Positions 28,501 through 36,223 are shown, numbered from the stretch's first letter. The stretch: DNA of 64,000 nucleotides from Muribaculaceae bacterium (GCA_022509125.1 JAFLTU010000001.1:48144-112143); one strand, 5' to 3'. Notes: generated by a model not told the origin, from the letters alone. Numbers and translations: made by a program.

Positions 28501-30026
28501 ACCGTTGTGCCCTTTAGCATCTTAAGATACAGACACTCGGAAGTGTTTGTGACATCGCTAGAGAACTCACCTACCTGATAGACTTGCCCGTTGTAGGTGT
28601 ATTCATACGCCACGGCTAAGACTTCATCATTTCCGATAGCGGATTTCAAAGAGATATATCCTAGAGTGGAATTAAGTGAATATTCCGAGGATTTCAAGAG
28701 TCGAGCGCTCTCTACCTTTTCAAAATCTCGCCCACCGGTGATGCCGAACCCTTGGAGAGGGGAGAGGGCCTGGGTAACGTTGCTGATGTTTCTAGCACCG
28801 GGATATTCGGTTTTCAAGACATCCAGAAGGTTGTTGGATCTGTTGGAGGGATTGTTGAATGAGGTGTTGGGTATCCAATAATCGTTAACAAGCCTTCGGT
28901 TTTCCCCAAGGTCCATAAACCCTACAAAATTTCGGCTTTCGTCATAATAACCGCTCTTATTGGTGACCCATACTTCCACTCTGGTTATATTGATGCCTGA
29001 CGACACATGGGGGAGTCTTGCGGCGAATTCGTCGTAGTTGTCGTAGAAATATTGAGCAAGGAAGAAATGTCTGTTTTCATCATAATCATCCACTTTCATT
29101 GTGAAGGCAGTGGTCTGGGCTCCTCCTGTGGAATTCACTGTTTTTGATTCGCTGTTTTGTTGGCTAATTAGTCCAGTGAGAGTGAGTTTTCCAAATTGGA
29201 GTTTGGCTTTCATACCAAAAAGAGAGGTTCCTCCTCGGATCAGACTTGAACCGGTGGTCATACTGACATTACCGGCCTCCACACTTTTGATTATTTCATC
29301 TTCCTTGCCTTCGTAGACTAGCTTTAGATTTTTTGAGTCGAAATCGAATGTCGCGTCTGTATTGTAGGTCATGTCGAATTTCAACTTATCGCCAACGGAG
29401 GCACCGATTGTTGCCTGGATTTTTTGGTCGAAACTGAAATAAGTTTTTCGGCGTGACTTTAGCGACAGAGATGGATTATCGGTCTTATTGCTCTTTACAC
29501 CCATTGAGAGTTGGATAGAACCTTGGGTTGTGAGCCTGACTCCTCCCGGACCGAATATTTTTTCAAGGGGCCCGATTGCGAAATTCATATCGAGCACATT
29601 GAAGGGTTGCTTCTCCGGAGTGGTGAAAATTTCAGCATTTCGTTGCTGGAAATATCCGAACATCTCCTGCCGTGTCACCATCTTGTTGTATTCCTCGGGA
29701 GCCATCATGAAAGGGGTGACAATATCGAGCCCACCCACCCGGGAATGCATGATATACATCCCTGACTCCGGATCGTAGATGGGTTCCAAAGTTACGTTGG
29801 GAGGTGACTGAAGGTCAGCTGCATATTCGCTGCGCATCAGGTCTGAATAACCTTGCGGGATAGTGGTCTGCACCGGAGAGGGTAGAAAAACGCTGTCGGG
29901 TATTTCGGAATCGTCTAAAAATTCGGGCACATATCCCGGTGGAGGTGCCAATTCGCTTTTATAATATTGAGCAAACATGACCATGCCGGAGATGAGGACT
30001 CCCACCACCGTGACAAGGAATTTCAT
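22593..30026 (-). CDS. sprA: Type IX secretion outer-membrane translocon SprA/Sov
   Basis: Giant outer-membrane barrel that forms the T9SS channel for proteins with T9SS C-terminal domains. The gene encodes 2477 residues from the ATG at 30026; SprA of Flavobacterium and Sov of Porphyromonas have about 2400-2500. The signal peptide is MKFLVTVVGVLISGMVMFA before Q. Long stretches of amphipathic strands alternate with soluble inserts, and the protein ends in an aromatic/polar strand. Two upstream in-frame starts exist: 30059 adds 11 residues, and 30158 overlaps ruvA by 62 bp. I prefer 30026 because an A-rich leader precedes it and the signal peptide then begins at residue 1. The operon is ruvA-sprA-flippase. 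Confidence 0.93.
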   Translation of the reverse strand: MKFLVTVVGVLISGMVMFAQYYKSELAPPPGYVPEFLDDSEIPDSVFLPSPVQTTIPQGYSDLMRSEYAADLQSPPNVTLEPIYDPESGMYIMHSRVGGLDIVTPFMMAPEEYNKMVTRQEMFGYFQQRNAEIFTTPEKQPFNVLDMNFAIGPLEKIFGPGGVRLTTQGSIQLSMGVKSNKTDNPSLSLKSRRKTYFSFDQKIQATIGASVGDKLKFDMTYNTDATFDFDSKNLKLVYEGKEDEIIKSVEAGNVSMTTGSSLIRGGTSLFGMKAKLQFGKLTLTGLISQQNSESKTVNSTGGAQTTAFTMKVDDYDENRHFFLAQYFYDNYDEFAARLPHVSSGINITRVEVWVTNKSGYYDESRNFVGFMDLGENRRLVNDYWIPNTSFNNPSNRSNNLLDVLKTEYPGARNISNVTQALSPLQGFGITGGRDFEKVESARLLKSSEYSLNSTLGYISLKSAIGNDEVLAVAYEYTYNGQVYQVGEFSSDVTNTSECLYLKMLKGTTVSPNLPAWKLMMKNVYSLGAYQMAQKNFKLNIKFLSDTTGIEINYLPVGDIANKPLLQVMNLDRIDSNQESNPDGFFDYIEGYTVQSTNGRIIFPVAEPFGAHLERKIGNQMLAEEYVYKELYDSTLTVARQFADKNKYILTGEYQASSGATIRLNAMNIPRGSVVVTAGGVVLTENSDYTVDYSIGIVTITNQSIIDSGTNISVTLENQSLYSMQRKTLMGLDAQYRLNKDLTLGGTIMHFSEKALTEKVSIGDELINNTMWGLNLSYNKEFMWLTNLLNKVPTINATAPSAFRVNAEFAQLVPHKQKAGTTKGSSYIDDFEGTQTGIDLKNPYSWTLASTPYDPGPEALFPEAGLSNNVDYGKNRALLAWNYIDRFWTQKNSNLIPGYIRNDLKQLSNPYVREVRVDEIYPGRDVLYGESNYVQTLNLSFYPRERGPYNLDAENIDEEGNLMNPQKRWGGIMRKMDNPNFEQNNVEYIQFWLLDPFLDPENPNEEGGDLYFNLGEISEDILKDGKKSYENGIPVDGNYDFIQETVWGRVSSQTSLTYAFENSENARVLQDVGLDGLPNEDEYVFPSYAEYLEKLKTKLSPGVMTELENVPFSALNDPAGDNYHFYRSDYYDNVKAGILDRYKHYNGVEKNSLSPDQSTNPYYQSSRSTPDVEDINQDNTLNEYERYFEYKVSIRPEDLVVGRNYVTDRREKVVTTREGTATTVWYQFKIPLNQPDKVVGSINDLTTIRFARIFMTGFKEVTHLRFATLELVRGEWRTYNYNLTSRNESPAEGEFDMSIVNIEENAGRDPINYVLPPDVTRQQDPGSNQATQLNEQSLQIKVSGLQPGDTRGAYKNTQQDLRLYKRLQMWVHAEALVNDATNLKDGDLALVFRLGSDIKNNYYEYEIPLEITPPGNYNNYNYADRQKVWPISNFLDVPFEIFTNVKVARNHDMSANMENVGYTRLYSRPDPNNEKNTVSVLGNPNLGDIRTMVIGIRNKTNMVKEGIIWVNELRVTDFNEYGGWAANVNANLAMSDIGMVNFTMHKETSGFGGVDQGLSSRRIDDYEQYTVAVQGDIGKLLPEKVQLSAPIYYSKSNEKTTPRYNPLDQDILLKDALEAATTKQEKDSIKSYAVTSSSVESFSISSLKFNVQSKNPMPWDPANFQLSFSFNKQKKLDPTTEYENTSDYRGSFQYSYSPYIKPWTPFSFVQGKGKGAKFFREWGINWMFNNLTFFTNMTRYYYEEQTRSETDMYFQLPVQVSKNFYWNRQLNLTWNLTQSLNFTFASNTMARIEETTGAVNRKLFPDKYQEWKDTVLSSIRGLGTPWNYNQTFTGSYKAPFNKIPFLDYLTGSVTYTSSYQWDKGATVEDLYMGNSIQNQSSWNADARLNFETLYNKSKYLQEINKRFAKAPNRTLNRNNRNNQRDGSKRVERAVTLSPDTSTLFKHNLKTKDISVSGLKDGRVMKLETRVVDENTVEILTRGKGSVKVTVREKKPEVKRSVGKEIGDHLLRLLMMPRNLSFRWRSSRSLMLPQFSPNVGDIFGQSTKYGDGLAPGLDFAFGVYDESYIEKALDRGWLLTGQDMTSPAIWNHGKEFNFELTLEPIRGLKIVLTSNLTDNRTQQVQFMYDNMPKSLSGNYTRTHVAIGTALKNSKASDGYNSEAFNRFLSYIPVVAARVEQQYSGSRYPSSGFLEDNPLAGTPYNPNNGSVMSTSSDVLIPAFIAAYSNYNPNKVTLKHFAGLESMRPNWRVTYDGFLQMGNMSKWFKAFTVSHAYQCTYSVGNYSSFLNWVGINSDMGFTMDELSQQPVPSSPYNISSVAITERFAPLIGVNMTFTNDISLNAEYRDTRTLNLNSSAGQVVETTSKQLTIGAGWKIAEFNKVLKIGKRQTGISNDLSLNIDFSMSNNQALIRRIETAYTQATTGTLTYSINFMASYQLSRRVTLSAFFDHQINNPLVSNSSYPTSNSNYGIAINMSLAR

Positions 30027-30096
30027 TAGATATGTTTGGCTGCTTTTTTTCCCGGGCATCTCCAGCGTGTGGCCGGTGGGAAGGTTGCTCGTGGCT

Positions 30097-30687
30097 TCAG
30101 AGCATCTTGAGTGCCAGCTTGATAGCCTCTTCGGTGCTAACTTCCGGATTTGAAGCAAACACCTTGTTAAGCGATTTCTGGACTTGCGCCATAGAGAAGC
30201 CCAACATTATTAGGGCTGATGACGCATCTTGGAAATTGGCTCCCGCCACCGGTGCACTTAAATTAAACGAACCGGTTCCCCCCTTTATTTTATCTTTGAG
30301 GTCCACGATGATACGTAGGGCCGTTTTACCCCCAATACCCTTCACAGATTTCAAAGGATGCTCGTTTCCTCCTGAAATTGCCGATTCCAATTGCTCCACA
30401 GTGAGAGATGAAAGGATTAATCTTGCGGTGTTGGGTCCGACGCCGCTAACTCCAATTAGCAGCCGGAAGGCCTCCCTCTCAGTTTTGTCACGAAATCCAT
30501 AGAGTTCGTGGGCGTCTTCGCGTATTGACTCATAAACGTAGACTTTCACATCTTCATCCTTATTGACCTTTTGGAGCACATCATAAAAAAGAAGAGGGAT
30601 ATTGAGGCCATAGCCAACTCCACCACACTCCACCACACAAAAAGCGGGTGTCAATTCAGTGAGTTTTCCTTTCAAGTAATCAATCAT
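30097..30687 (-). CDS. ruvA: Holliday junction helicase subunit RuvA
   Basis: DNA-binding subunit of the RuvAB branch-migration motor. The 196-residue protein has the N-terminal OB-fold (MIDYLKGKLTELTPAFCVVE), two helix-hairpin-helix motifs (LIGVSGVGPNTA and VKGIGGKTALRII) and a C-terminal RuvB-contact domain with EEAIKLALKML at the end, as in the family. It is the first gene of the ruvA-sprA-flippase transcript and has its own -7 box 20 bp upstream. It is divergent from recR, another recombination gene. Confidence 0.96.
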   Translation of the reverse strand: MIDYLKGKLTELTPAFCVVECGGVGYGLNIPLLFYDVLQKVNKDEDVKVYVYESIREDAHELYGFRDKTEREAFRLLIGVSGVGPNTARLILSSLTVEQLESAISGGNEHPLKSVKGIGGKTALRIIVDLKDKIKGGTGSFNLSAPVAGANFQDASSALIMLGFSMAQVQKSLNKVFASNPEVSTEEAIKLALKML

Positions 30688-30706
30688 GCGATAATAGTTT
30701 TCTATG

Positions 30707-30714
30707 CAAAATTA
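30707..30714 (-). promoter_or_regulatory. -7 box of ruvA-sprA operon
   Basis: CAAAATTA on the plus strand is TAATTTTG on the minus strand. It lies 20 bp before the ruvA ATG, so the leader is short. The recR -7 box is only 22 bp away on the other strand, so the two promoters share DNA. Confidence 0.6.
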
Positions 30715-30736
30715 ATAAATTAGGTGAGATTTTAGT

Positions 30737-30744
30737 TAAATTTG
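30737..30744 (+). promoter_or_regulatory. -7 box of recR; nearly leaderless mRNA
   Basis: TAAATTTG, an exact TAnnTTTG match, ends 13 bp before the ATG at 30758. The expected start point is near 30751, leaving only about seven untranslated bases. Confidence 0.6.
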
Positions 30745-30757
30745 CACATTGAACCAG

Positions 30758-31366
30758 ATGGAAAGTAGCTTTAATTCACGATTGCTTGACCGGGCTGTGG
30801 GCGAATTGTCGAAATTGCCGGGAGTCGGAAAGAAGACAGCCCTCCGGCTTGCTCTCCATTTGCTTCGCAGGGATTCCGGGGAGGCCCGATCACTCGGTGA
30901 AGCAATTATAGAGATGAGAGAGGGGATAACCTATTGTGAAAAATGCCACAACATCTCTGAGGAGCCTGTATGTCCAATCTGCTCAGACTTTCATAGAGAC
31001 CGCAAAATTGTTTGTGTAGTCGAAAATGTCAAGGATGTCATCACAATCGAAGCCACCCATGCACATCGGGGGCTTTATCATGTGTTGGGTGGTTTGATTT
31101 CTCCGCTTGATGGAATCGGACCTTCAGAACTTGAGATAGAAAGTCTGGTAGAAAGAGTAAAGGAAGAGGAAATTGAGGAGGTGATACTTGCGCTTAGTCC
31201 CACAATCGAGGGAGACACAACAAATTTCTATATCTTTAGAAAATTGAGCTCTTTGCCTGTAAATGTGACTGTTTTGGCACGTGGACTCAGCGTGGGGAAC
31301 GAGTTGGAATATGCCGACGAACTGACCCTCGGCAAATCTATTCAAAATCGAATTCCATTTAGTTAG
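30758..31366 (+). CDS. recR: Recombination mediator RecR
   Basis: Acts with RecO and RecF to load RecA onto gapped DNA. The 202-residue protein has an N-terminal helix-hairpin-helix (LSKLPGVGKKTALRLAL), a C4 zinc finger (Cys60, Cys63, Cys72, Cys75) and a Toprim domain beginning KIVCVVENVKDVITIE, ending with the Walker-like ARGLSVGNELEYADELTLG segment. The ATG at 30758 is chosen over a TTG at 30749, which would fall at or before the predicted transcription start. It is divergent from ruvA. Confidence 0.96.
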   Translation: MESSFNSRLLDRAVGELSKLPGVGKKTALRLALHLLRRDSGEARSLGEAIIEMREGITYCEKCHNISEEPVCPICSDFHRDRKIVCVVENVKDVITIEATHAHRGLYHVLGGLISPLDGIGPSELEIESLVERVKEEEIEEVILALSPTIEGDTTNFYIFRKLSSLPVNVTVLARGLSVGNELEYADELTLGKSIQNRIPFS

Positions 31367-31426
31367 GGATTGGGGAAGGAGAATTGGGAATCAAGTTTTA
31401 GCAATTAAAAATCAAAAGGGATAAAA

Positions 31427-31957
31427 ATGTTACATTCAAATAGGTTACACCTCAGAGCCCTTGAACCTGGCGACGCCGATTTTATGTATGAGGTTGAGAA
31501 TGATGCGGAGGCTTGGCGCTATAGCGACACTATAGCCCCTCTCTCTCGCCGCATTTTGAGAGAGTATGCCCTAACATATGACGCAGACCCTTTCACAGCC
31601 GGACAACTACGCCTCATTATAACGGAAGAGGGGAACGGAAAACCGGTGGGTATAGTAGACCTTTATGAAGTCTCTCAACGTCATCAGAGGGCATTTATCG
31701 GAATCTATATTTGTAAAGATTTCCGCGGGAAAGGTTACGCCGATGAGACCATCGCTCTGATTGAAGATTATGCCCACAACACTCTTCATCTTCATCAGCT
31801 GGGAGCAAAAGTGGAAGACCGGTATGCCACAGCTGAGAAACTCTTTCAAAACCGAGGATATGAATTGAAAGGGAATTTATCAGATTGGTTGAGCACTCCT
31901 AACGGGGAATACGTCGGGATGAAAATTTTCACTAAGAAACTGAAAAGCGAAAAGTGA
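31427..31957 (+). CDS. GNAT acetyltransferase, RimJ/SpeG-like
   Basis: Predicted acetyl-CoA-dependent N-acetyltransferase of 176 residues. The N-terminal LHSNRLHLRALEPGDADFMYEVENDAE-type opening is typical of the RimJ/RimL/SpeG group. The acetyl-CoA motif is GIYICKDFRGKGYADETIAL, and LEDY/KLFQNRGYELKG follow as motif B. The closest analogues I recall acetylate spermidine or protein N-termini, so the acceptor is not certain. It starts 60 bp after recR, beyond a low-complexity A/G-rich spacer without a terminator, so it may be co-transcribed with recR. Confidence 0.82.
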   Translation: MLHSNRLHLRALEPGDADFMYEVENDAEAWRYSDTIAPLSRRILREYALTYDADPFTAGQLRLIITEEGNGKPVGIVDLYEVSQRHQRAFIGIYICKDFRGKGYADETIALIEDYAHNTLHLHQLGAKVEDRYATAEKLFQNRGYELKGNLSDWLSTPNGEYVGMKIFTKKLKSEK

Positions 31958-31993
31958 AAAGGAAAAAATGTCGGTCTCGTCTGAGGTTGGAAG

Positions 31994-32593
31994 CTAATTA
32001 AGCGAAGGATCTGTGGGGACAATCAACCAACCACGGTATTCATCTCCCAGGTCTTTGACTTCTCGGGTCCAATAATCCACTCCCTCTCCTTTTAAAAGAT
32101 TTGGACATTGCGGCAAAGCGTTGACAGCCCACGATTTCCGGTTGAGTTCTCCAGAGAGTTGGCCCGGCGACCATCCGCAATAGCCGAGAAAAAACCGGAT
32201 GTATCCATCGACTTCGCCACCCTCTTCAATATATTCTATAATCTTGTCGAGGTCGGCACCCACATAAATGCCGGGAAGAACCTCTGTGGTTGAGCCAAGT
32301 CGCTCTCCAAGGGTATGGAGGAGAAACATGCGCTGTAGGTCTACAGGACCGCCGCAAAAAATGGGAATTCTTTTTCCCTCTTCCCATTCCGGCATCAGAT
32401 CATGGAGCGTCATTTCAGTGGGCTTATTTAAGATTAGACCGAAATGGCCTCCACCTTCAGGCTCGTCTAAAACGAGCACAACAGAACGACCGAAATATTT
32501 GTCTTCCATGAGTGGTTCCGAAATCAATAGCGATCCCATATGGGGAGTGGCTGTCGGAAGGCTCGAAAAGAGGAGGTCTTTTAGATCTATCAT
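31994..32593 (-). CDS. YqgE/AlgH family protein (DUF179)
   Basis: Small soluble protein of 199 residues in the conserved YqgE/AlgH family, whose biochemical function is not settled. Hallmarks are GSLLISEPLMEDKYFGRSVVLV near the N-terminus, GHFGLILNKPTEM, FCGGPVDLQRMFLLHT and the late GYCGWSPGQLSGELNRKSW block. The gene is convergent with the upstream GNAT gene and divergent from lysC, with 60 bp between starts. Confidence 0.93.
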   Translation of the reverse strand: MIDLKDLLFSSLPTATPHMGSLLISEPLMEDKYFGRSVVLVLDEPEGGGHFGLILNKPTEMTLHDLMPEWEEGKRIPIFCGGPVDLQRMFLLHTLGERLGSTTEVLPGIYVGADLDKIIEYIEEGGEVDGYIRFFLGYCGWSPGQLSGELNRKSWAVNALPQCPNLLKGEGVDYWTREVKDLGDEYRGWLIVPTDPSLN

Positions 32594-32653
32594 AAAATTG
32601 TCTTTTTATAATATAACAAAAATAGGGGTTGGAAGGTTGGAAATGCTACGAGA

Positions 32654-34015
32654 ATGAAAGTATTAAAATTCGGAGGAACTTCTGTGGGCACAGTTGAAAG
32701 CCTCAGGAATGTCAAGAAGATTGTGGAGGCAATTCCGGGGAAGGCCGTAATTGTTGTTTCGGCTTTAGGCGGCTTGACAGATAAGCTGATTGCTACGACA
32801 TTCAAAAGTTCCCAAGGGGATAGCGAATGGCATGAAGATATGAATGCTATCCGGGCTCGACATCATGAAATCATTCAACAAATGATTCCGGAAGAAAAGC
32901 TTGATGAGGTCACTGAAAAGATTGAAAGTCTACTTGGTTCCCTTGAAGCTGCGTATGAAAAAGCTGAAAAGGATGGAGTCACGGAACAACTATCTGATGA
33001 AATCGTGAGTTTCGGAGAGAGAATGTCTTCGGAAATCGTGGCGGCGATGGTGGAAGGTGGTAAAAGATATTACTCCCCGGATTTTGTAAAGACCGAGAAA
33101 TGGTATGGTAAAAATATAGCGGCAGGGCAAATGACGGAGAAGTTAATACAGGAAACCTTCTCCCGTTTGGAAGAAAATGAGAAGGCAATAGTGCCCGGAT
33201 TTATATCTACCGACCGTGAAAGCGGTGTAATCACCAATCTCGGGAGGGGAGGAAGTGATTTCACGGGAGCCTTGATAGCTGCTGCTTTGGATGCCGAAGT
33301 GCTGGAAATCTGGACAGATGTTGATGGGTTTATGACGGCAGATCCAAGAGTAGTGAAAGATGCTTTGATTATCAATCATCTGACTTTTACGGAGAGTATG
33401 GAACTTTGCACATTCGGGGCAAAGGTGATCTATCCTCCTACAATATACCCGGTTTTTCATAAAAACATACCAATAAAAATTCTAAACACCTTTAATCCTT
33501 CTGCACCCGGCACAGTTGTGACCGACCATCCCCATCGCGATGACTTCGACGTAAAGGGTGTCACAGCTCATAAAGGAATTTCCCTGGTGACAATTAAGAC
33601 ATTCAATCCAGGGAATGAGAAGGAACTGCATCTGAGAGGCCTCAATGCTTTGTCGCGTCAAGGAGTCAATATCTTTCCTCTTTCACCAAATGAGGAGGAG
33701 GGACGAATTTTTTTCGGTCTGAATGCCTCTGATTCATCAAAATCCAAAGATATCTTGAGCGAGGAGTTCATCCGAGAAGCAGAAAGGGGAGAGGTCACTT
33801 CCCCGCAATTAGAAGAAGGCTTGTCGGCATTGGCAATCGTGGGAAAGGAAATGAATAACCGTCCCAGGTTGAAAGCCCGAATTTGCCATTCTCTCGAAAG
33901 AGAAGGGATAAATGTGAAGGCATTTTCCGATGATTCCGACACCACCTTGGTGTTGCTGATTGATGAGGGAAGAGTGGGAGAAGCTCTAAGGCTGATCCAT
34001 TCTTTGGTGTTTTAA
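32654..34015 (+). CDS. lysC: Aspartate kinase
   Basis: Phosphorylates aspartate, the first step towards lysine, threonine and methionine. The kinase motif KFGGTSVG is at residues 4-11. RGGSDFTGALIAAAL and EIWTDVDGFMTADPR form the substrate and nucleotide site. The C-terminal about 130 residues contain two ACT domains (ISLVTIKTFNPGNEKELHLRGL and LSALAIVGKEM...INVKAFSDDS), implying allosteric feedback by an end product. At 453 residues it is monofunctional, not fused to homoserine dehydrogenase. It is followed 12 bp later by rlmD. Confidence 0.94.
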   Translation: MKVLKFGGTSVGTVESLRNVKKIVEAIPGKAVIVVSALGGLTDKLIATTFKSSQGDSEWHEDMNAIRARHHEIIQQMIPEEKLDEVTEKIESLLGSLEAAYEKAEKDGVTEQLSDEIVSFGERMSSEIVAAMVEGGKRYYSPDFVKTEKWYGKNIAAGQMTEKLIQETFSRLEENEKAIVPGFISTDRESGVITNLGRGGSDFTGALIAAALDAEVLEIWTDVDGFMTADPRVVKDALIINHLTFTESMELCTFGAKVIYPPTIYPVFHKNIPIKILNTFNPSAPGTVVTDHPHRDDFDVKGVTAHKGISLVTIKTFNPGNEKELHLRGLNALSRQGVNIFPLSPNEEEGRIFFGLNASDSSKSKDILSEEFIREAERGEVTSPQLEEGLSALAIVGKEMNNRPRLKARICHSLEREGINVKAFSDDSDTTLVLLIDEGRVGEALRLIHSLVF

Positions 34016-34027
34016 TTCATAATAAAG

Positions 34028-35554
34028 ATGGGCAGAAAAAGAAAAGAGCTTCCCGAATTGAAGGGTGTGGAGATTTCCGGCGTGGCGGCTGAAGGAAAGG
34101 CGATGGCTAAAGTCAAACTGAAGGAGACCGACGAAACCCCAATCGTCATATTTATTCCTTATGGGGCTCCCGGCGATATTGTAGATATTAAGATTGTGAA
34201 GAAAAAGCATAATTATGCGGAAGCCAGGATCACGAAAATGGTGAAGCCCTCTCCGATGCGTGTCGTCCCTATTTGCAAATCGTTCGGAGTCTGTGGCGGA
34301 TGCAAATGGCAGCATATTCCTTATGAGGAGCAGCTGAGGTTTAAACGCCGTCAGGTAGTAGACGCTATGGAGAGAATTGCAAAGGTGGAAATCCCGGAAG
34401 TTGAACCCACTTTGGGTTCCGAGAAAATTTGGGGCTATCGCAACAAAATGGAATATACCTTCTCCAACAAACGCTGGAAAAGTTGGGAAGAAATAAGAGG
34501 GGAGGAGCCAGCGGGTCTTTCTGATAATGCGTTGGGTTTTCATATCCCGGGTTCATTTGATAAAGTGCTCCATATCGACAAGTGTTGGCTGCAGGAAGAA
34601 ATAGGCGACGAAATCAGAAATAGTTGTTATTCTTTTGCTGAGAAACTCGACAAAGAAGCGACTTTAATTATTCAGGGAATCAATGCTTTCTATGATATTA
34701 AGAACAATAAAGGTTTCTTGCGCACATTAATGATCAGACCCACCACCACAGGCGAGCTGATGGTTTGCGTGGTCTTCGGCGACGAAGTGGAAGAAACTAT
34801 CAAATCTTCGGATAAAACTCTTTCTCCTTCTGCTGCTGATTATTTTTTGAAAGAACTCTCTGAAAAATTCCCGGAAATCACAACTCTTGCATGGGTGATC
34901 AATCGAAAAGTCAACGACTCGATTGCCGACCAAGAAGTGAAAATATTCAAAGGCCCCGGATTTGTCGAAGAAAAGATGGGAAATCTTAAATTCCGTATCA
35001 GCCCAAAATCTTTCTATCAAACTAATTCACGCCAGGCAGAAGCTCTATATCATACTGCCTCTGAGTTCGCAGGTCTATTTAAACCCAACGAGGATGGTAA
35101 AAAACCTGTGGTCTACGACCTCTATACGGGAGCTGGCACGATTGCCAACTATGTGGCTCAAAATGCTGAAAAAGTGATTGGCATAGAATATGTAGAGGAT
35201 GCTGTGGAGGATGCACGTATCAATTCACAAATCAACGGGATAACCAATACCGAATTTTTTGCCGGAGACATGAAAGATGTGTTGACAGAAAATTTTATCG
35301 AGTCTCATGGGCGACCTGACATCATGATTATCGACCCCCCGAGAGCCGGTATGCATGAGGATGTGGTTGATGTGATCCTTAAAGTAAAGCCTCCGACCAT
35401 TGTCTATGTTAGCTGCAACCCGGCAACACAAGCACGCGACATTGCACTATTGGATTCATCCTATAAAGTGACACGTATTCAACCTGTCGATATGTTCCCC
35501 CACACCCATCATGTGGAGAATGTTGTGAAACTTGAAAAAAGAATTGAGAGTTGA
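34028..35554 (+). CDS. rlmD: 23S rRNA (uracil-1939-C5) methyltransferase, RlmD/RumA family
   Basis: SAM-dependent enzyme making 5-methyluridine in 23S rRNA. The 508-residue protein has an N-terminal TRAM domain (to about residue 75), a 4Fe-4S cluster site with Cys83, Cys89 and Cys92 plus a later Cys in IDKCWLQ, a SAM fold (VYDLYTGAGTIANYVAQNA) and the catalytic PPRAGMHEDVV and YVSCNPAT motifs, where the Cys is the nucleophile. Related enzymes modify U747 or tRNA U54, so the exact target is inferred. The last codons are encoded by the first copy of a 23-bp direct repeat. Confidence 0.92.
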   Translation: MGRKRKELPELKGVEISGVAAEGKAMAKVKLKETDETPIVIFIPYGAPGDIVDIKIVKKKHNYAEARITKMVKPSPMRVVPICKSFGVCGGCKWQHIPYEEQLRFKRRQVVDAMERIAKVEIPEVEPTLGSEKIWGYRNKMEYTFSNKRWKSWEEIRGEEPAGLSDNALGFHIPGSFDKVLHIDKCWLQEEIGDEIRNSCYSFAEKLDKEATLIIQGINAFYDIKNNKGFLRTLMIRPTTTGELMVCVVFGDEVEETIKSSDKTLSPSAADYFLKELSEKFPEITTLAWVINRKVNDSIADQEVKIFKGPGFVEEKMGNLKFRISPKSFYQTNSRQAEALYHTASEFAGLFKPNEDGKKPVVYDLYTGAGTIANYVAQNAEKVIGIEYVEDAVEDARINSQINGITNTEFFAGDMKDVLTENFIESHGRPDIMIIDPPRAGMHEDVVDVILKVKPPTIVYVSCNPATQARDIALLDSSYKVTRIQPVDMFPHTHHVENVVKLEKRIES

Positions 35555-35594
35555 GAGTGGAAAGTTTAAGGTTGAGAGTTGAGAGTGGAAAGTT
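35544..35594 (+). repeat. 23-bp direct repeat spanning the rlmD stop
   Basis: A 23-bp sequence beginning TTGAGAGTTGAGAG and ending GGAAAGTT occurs identically at 35544-35566 and 35572-35594. The first copy covers the rlmD stop codon. Each copy also contains TTGAGAG twice. Confidence 0.88.
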
Positions 35595-35642
35595 GAAGCT
35601 CTTAGATCTCAACGCTTCCTAACATTTTAAATAATCAAAGAC

Positions 35643-36197
35643 ATGATAACGGCCTCTGTAAAGAAAAAAGAAAATATTGCGGAATATTTGCTATATATGT
35701 GGCAGATAGAAGATTTGATAAGGGCTAATGGTTTAGACATCGATAAAATCCAGCAAACCATCATTGATCAATATAAAGACCTCTCGGAAGTTCAGCGAAA
35801 AGAAATGAGGGAGTGGTATGAGTCTTTAATCGACATGATGAGAATGGAGGGCGTAGTTGAAAAGGGCCATCTCCAGATCAATAAAAATGTGATTATACAA
35901 TTAGAAGACCTTCATCGCCAACTTCTCGGCAATCAGAAATTCGCTTCCTATAGTGCCCAGTTCTACCATACTCTTCCATTTATTGTGGAATTGAGGGCCA
36001 AAGCGGGAGAAAACAAAGCCGGAGAGATTGAAACATGTTTCAATGCACTTTATGGCATTTTGCTTTTGAGGCTACAAGGAAAAGAGATTTCTGAAGAGAC
36101 CAAACAGGCCACTGCCCAGATTTCAAAATTTTTGGCCGTCCTGGCTATGTACTACAAAAAAGACTACAACAACGAGCTTTTCATAGACAATAATTAA
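35643..36197 (+). CDS. DUF4924 family protein
   Basis: Predicted soluble, mostly alpha-helical protein of 184 residues, function unknown. The opening KKKENIAEYLLYMWQIEDLIRA and the mid segment EGVVEKGHLQINKNVIIQLEDLH match what I recall of DUF4924, a family restricted to Bacteroidota. No catalytic residues or membrane segments are obvious. It begins with ATG at 35643 after the direct repeat and is followed by the prfC promoter. Confidence 0.82.
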   Translation: MITASVKKKENIAEYLLYMWQIEDLIRANGLDIDKIQQTIIDQYKDLSEVQRKEMREWYESLIDMMRMEGVVEKGHLQINKNVIIQLEDLHRQLLGNQKFASYSAQFYHTLPFIVELRAKAGENKAGEIETCFNALYGILLLRLQGKEISEETKQATAQISKFLAVLAMYYKKDYNNELFIDNN

Positions 36198-36215
36198 GTT
36201 TGTTTACCACCAAGT

Positions 36216-36223
36216 TAATTTTG
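36216..36223 (+). promoter_or_regulatory. -7 box of prfC inside a small inverted repeat
   Basis: TAATTTTG ends 21 bp before the prfC ATG. GTTTAC upstream and GTAAAC downstream flank it as a 6-bp inverted repeat. The nearest TTTG is too close to be a standard -33 element. Confidence 0.45.

Noticed and set aside
30027-30158. Longer N-terminus for SprA starting at 30158
   Set aside because: It overlaps ruvA by 62 bp and would bury the signal peptide behind 44 unrelated residues.
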